Source: an uncultured Alistipes sp.
GTDB taxonomy: Bacteria > Bacteroidota > Bacteroidia > Bacteroidales > Rikenellaceae
Length of the DNA stretch: 8,819 nt
Reading direction: 5' to 3'
Assembly: GCA_934754975.1 (NCBI GenBank)
Contig: CAKVKI010000104.1
Span: 1-8,819 of the forward strand
Below the pieces are notes generated by a model, which was given only the letters and a program-made list of their open reading frames with translations, ran no database searches and was not told the origin of the DNA. A program made the position numbers and the translations under genes. Within the stretch, counting starts at the first letter, position 1. Every line of letters starts with the position of its first letter. Below, piece after piece: positions 7,956 through 8,819 of this stretch.

Positions 7956-8819
7956 TTATTGTTTGCGGCTGTTATACGCTTCGAGCGCCTTGCCCAGGAT
8001 GAGCAGCGACCGTTCGAGGTCTTCTTTTTTGAGGACGTAGGCGATGCGGACCTCGTTGCGGCCGCGGGTCGGATCGGAGTAGAATCCCGAAGCCGGGGCG
8101 AGCATGACCGTCTCCCCTTCGTACTCGAAATCCGAAAGGCACCATGCGCAGAAGTCGTCGCTGTCTTCGACCGGGAGCCGCGCTACGGTGTAGAAGGCGC
8201 CCATCGGAATCGGCGAGTAAACGCCCGGAATACGGTTGAGCCCGTCGATCAGGCATTTGCGGCGTTCGATATACTCTTCGTAGACTTCGGTGCTGTAGGA
8301 GCGCGGAGCGTCGATCGAAGCCTCGGCGACGATTTGGCCGATCAGCGGCGGCGAGAGCCGCGCCTGGCAGAATTTCATCACCGCATCGCGCAGTTTTTTA
8401 TTCTTGGTGATAAGTGCGCCGATGCGGATGCCGCACTCGGAGTAACGTTTCGACACCGAGTCGATCAGCACGACGTTCTGTTCGACCCCTTCGAGGTGGC
8501 AGGCCGAAATGTAGGGGGAACCGGTGTAGATGAATTCGCGGTAAACTTCGTCGGAGAAGAGAAACAGGTCGTATTTTTTCACCAGGTCGCGGATGCGCTC
8601 CATCTCCTTGCGGGTGTAGAGGTAGCCCGTAGGGTTGTTGGGGTTGCAGATCAGTATGCCGCGCGTCCGCTCGTTGATGAGTTCTTCGAACCGTGCCACG
8701 TCGGGCAGGGCAAAGCCCTGCTCGATCGAAGAGACGACCGGACGGATCACGGCGCCCGCCGAGATGGCGAAAGCCATGTAGTTGGCGTAGGCCGGTTCGG
8801 GAACGATGATCTCGTCGCC
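7956..8819 (-). CDS. PLP-dependent aminotransferase, class I/II (aspartate aminotransferase-like; N-terminus outside window)
   Basis: Fold-type I aminotransferase that transfers an amino group between an amino acid and a 2-oxo acid using pyridoxal phosphate in the cytoplasm. The frame is open to the window end (GDEIIVPEPAYANY precedes the first visible Met), so about 100-120 N-terminal residues are missing from a family of about 390-400. Of the 287 visible residues, CNPNNPTG (about 58-65) carries the Asn that contacts PLP, and FSDEVYREF (about 88-96) has the Asp and Tyr that bind the pyridine ring and phenolate. SVSKRYSECGIRIG (about 121-134) contains the Schiff-base Lys, codon at 8450-8448. 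GRNEVRIAYV near the C-terminus holds the Arg that usually binds the substrate carboxylate. The C-terminus is complete. Substrate cannot be fixed from sequence; aspartate, alanine or aromatic amino acids are all possible in this family. Promoter and operon partners upstream are not visible. Confidence 0.95.
   Translation of the reverse strand, partial: GDEIIVPEPAYANYMAFAISAGAVIRPVVSSIEQGFALPDVARFEELINERTRGILICNPNNPTGYLYTRKEMERIRDLVKKYDLFLFSDEVYREFIYTGSPYISACHLEGVEQNVVLIDSVSKRYSECGIRIGALITKNKKLRDAVMKFCQARLSPPLIGQIVAEASIDAPRSYSTEVYEEYIERRKCLIDGLNRIPGVYSPIPMGAFYTVARLPVEDSDDFCAWCLSDFEYEGETVMLAPASGFYSDPTRGRNEVRIAYVLKKEDLERSLLILGKALEAYNSRKQ

Noticed and set aside
8775..8777. ATG at 8777 (minus strand) as the start of the aminotransferase
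   Set aside because: The conserved aminotransferase sequence continues to the window end, so this Met is internal and the gene is truncated by the window.

Overview
The window looks like the chromosome of a Bacteroidota (Bacteroidales) bacterium with fairly high GC. Alistipes or a close Rikenellaceae relative is my best guess. The evidence is the style of the RpoC and FadL-family proteins, the single-chain iron-sulfur serine dehydratase, start codons without clear Shine-Dalgarno sequences, and four promoter-like elements of the Bacteroidetes -7 type (TAnnTTTG). The genus is an inference, not something the sequence proves.

Layout. Positions 1-3161 hold the C-terminal three quarters of rpoC (RNA polymerase beta' subunit), closed by a strong terminator. 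A separate promoter then drives a short lipoprotein gene with YD/RHS-like repeats (3273-4079). It converges on sdaA (4139-5344, minus strand), an L-serine dehydratase with its own terminator and probable promoter. Further along the minus strand are a tRNA-Arg(CCU) with its own terminator (5525-5630) and a FadL/OmpP1-family outer-membrane transporter (5691-7157). The transporter has the best-defined promoter in the window. From that promoter region a divergent plus-strand gene (7388-7885) encodes an unrecognised 165-residue protein with a C-terminal membrane anchor. It converges, across a perfectly palindromic bidirectional terminator, on a PLP-dependent class I/II aminotransferase whose N-terminus lies beyond the window (7956-8819, minus strand).

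How the genes relate. These appear to be mostly single-gene transcription units, not one pathway. RpoC and the tRNA are core information genes. SdaA (serine to pyruvate and ammonia) and the aminotransferase belong to amino-acid metabolism. The FadL-family porin would bring hydrophobic compounds across the outer membrane. The lipoprotein and the tail-anchored protein are the two genes of unknown function.

I see no CRISPR array, insertion sequence, phage or defence module, and no evidence for a new multi-gene system. The points worth a second look are small: a promoter whose start point falls inside the upstream gene's terminator stem, hairpins sitting at several transcription starts, a 35-base run of pure A/T before the unknown gene, and that gene itself.
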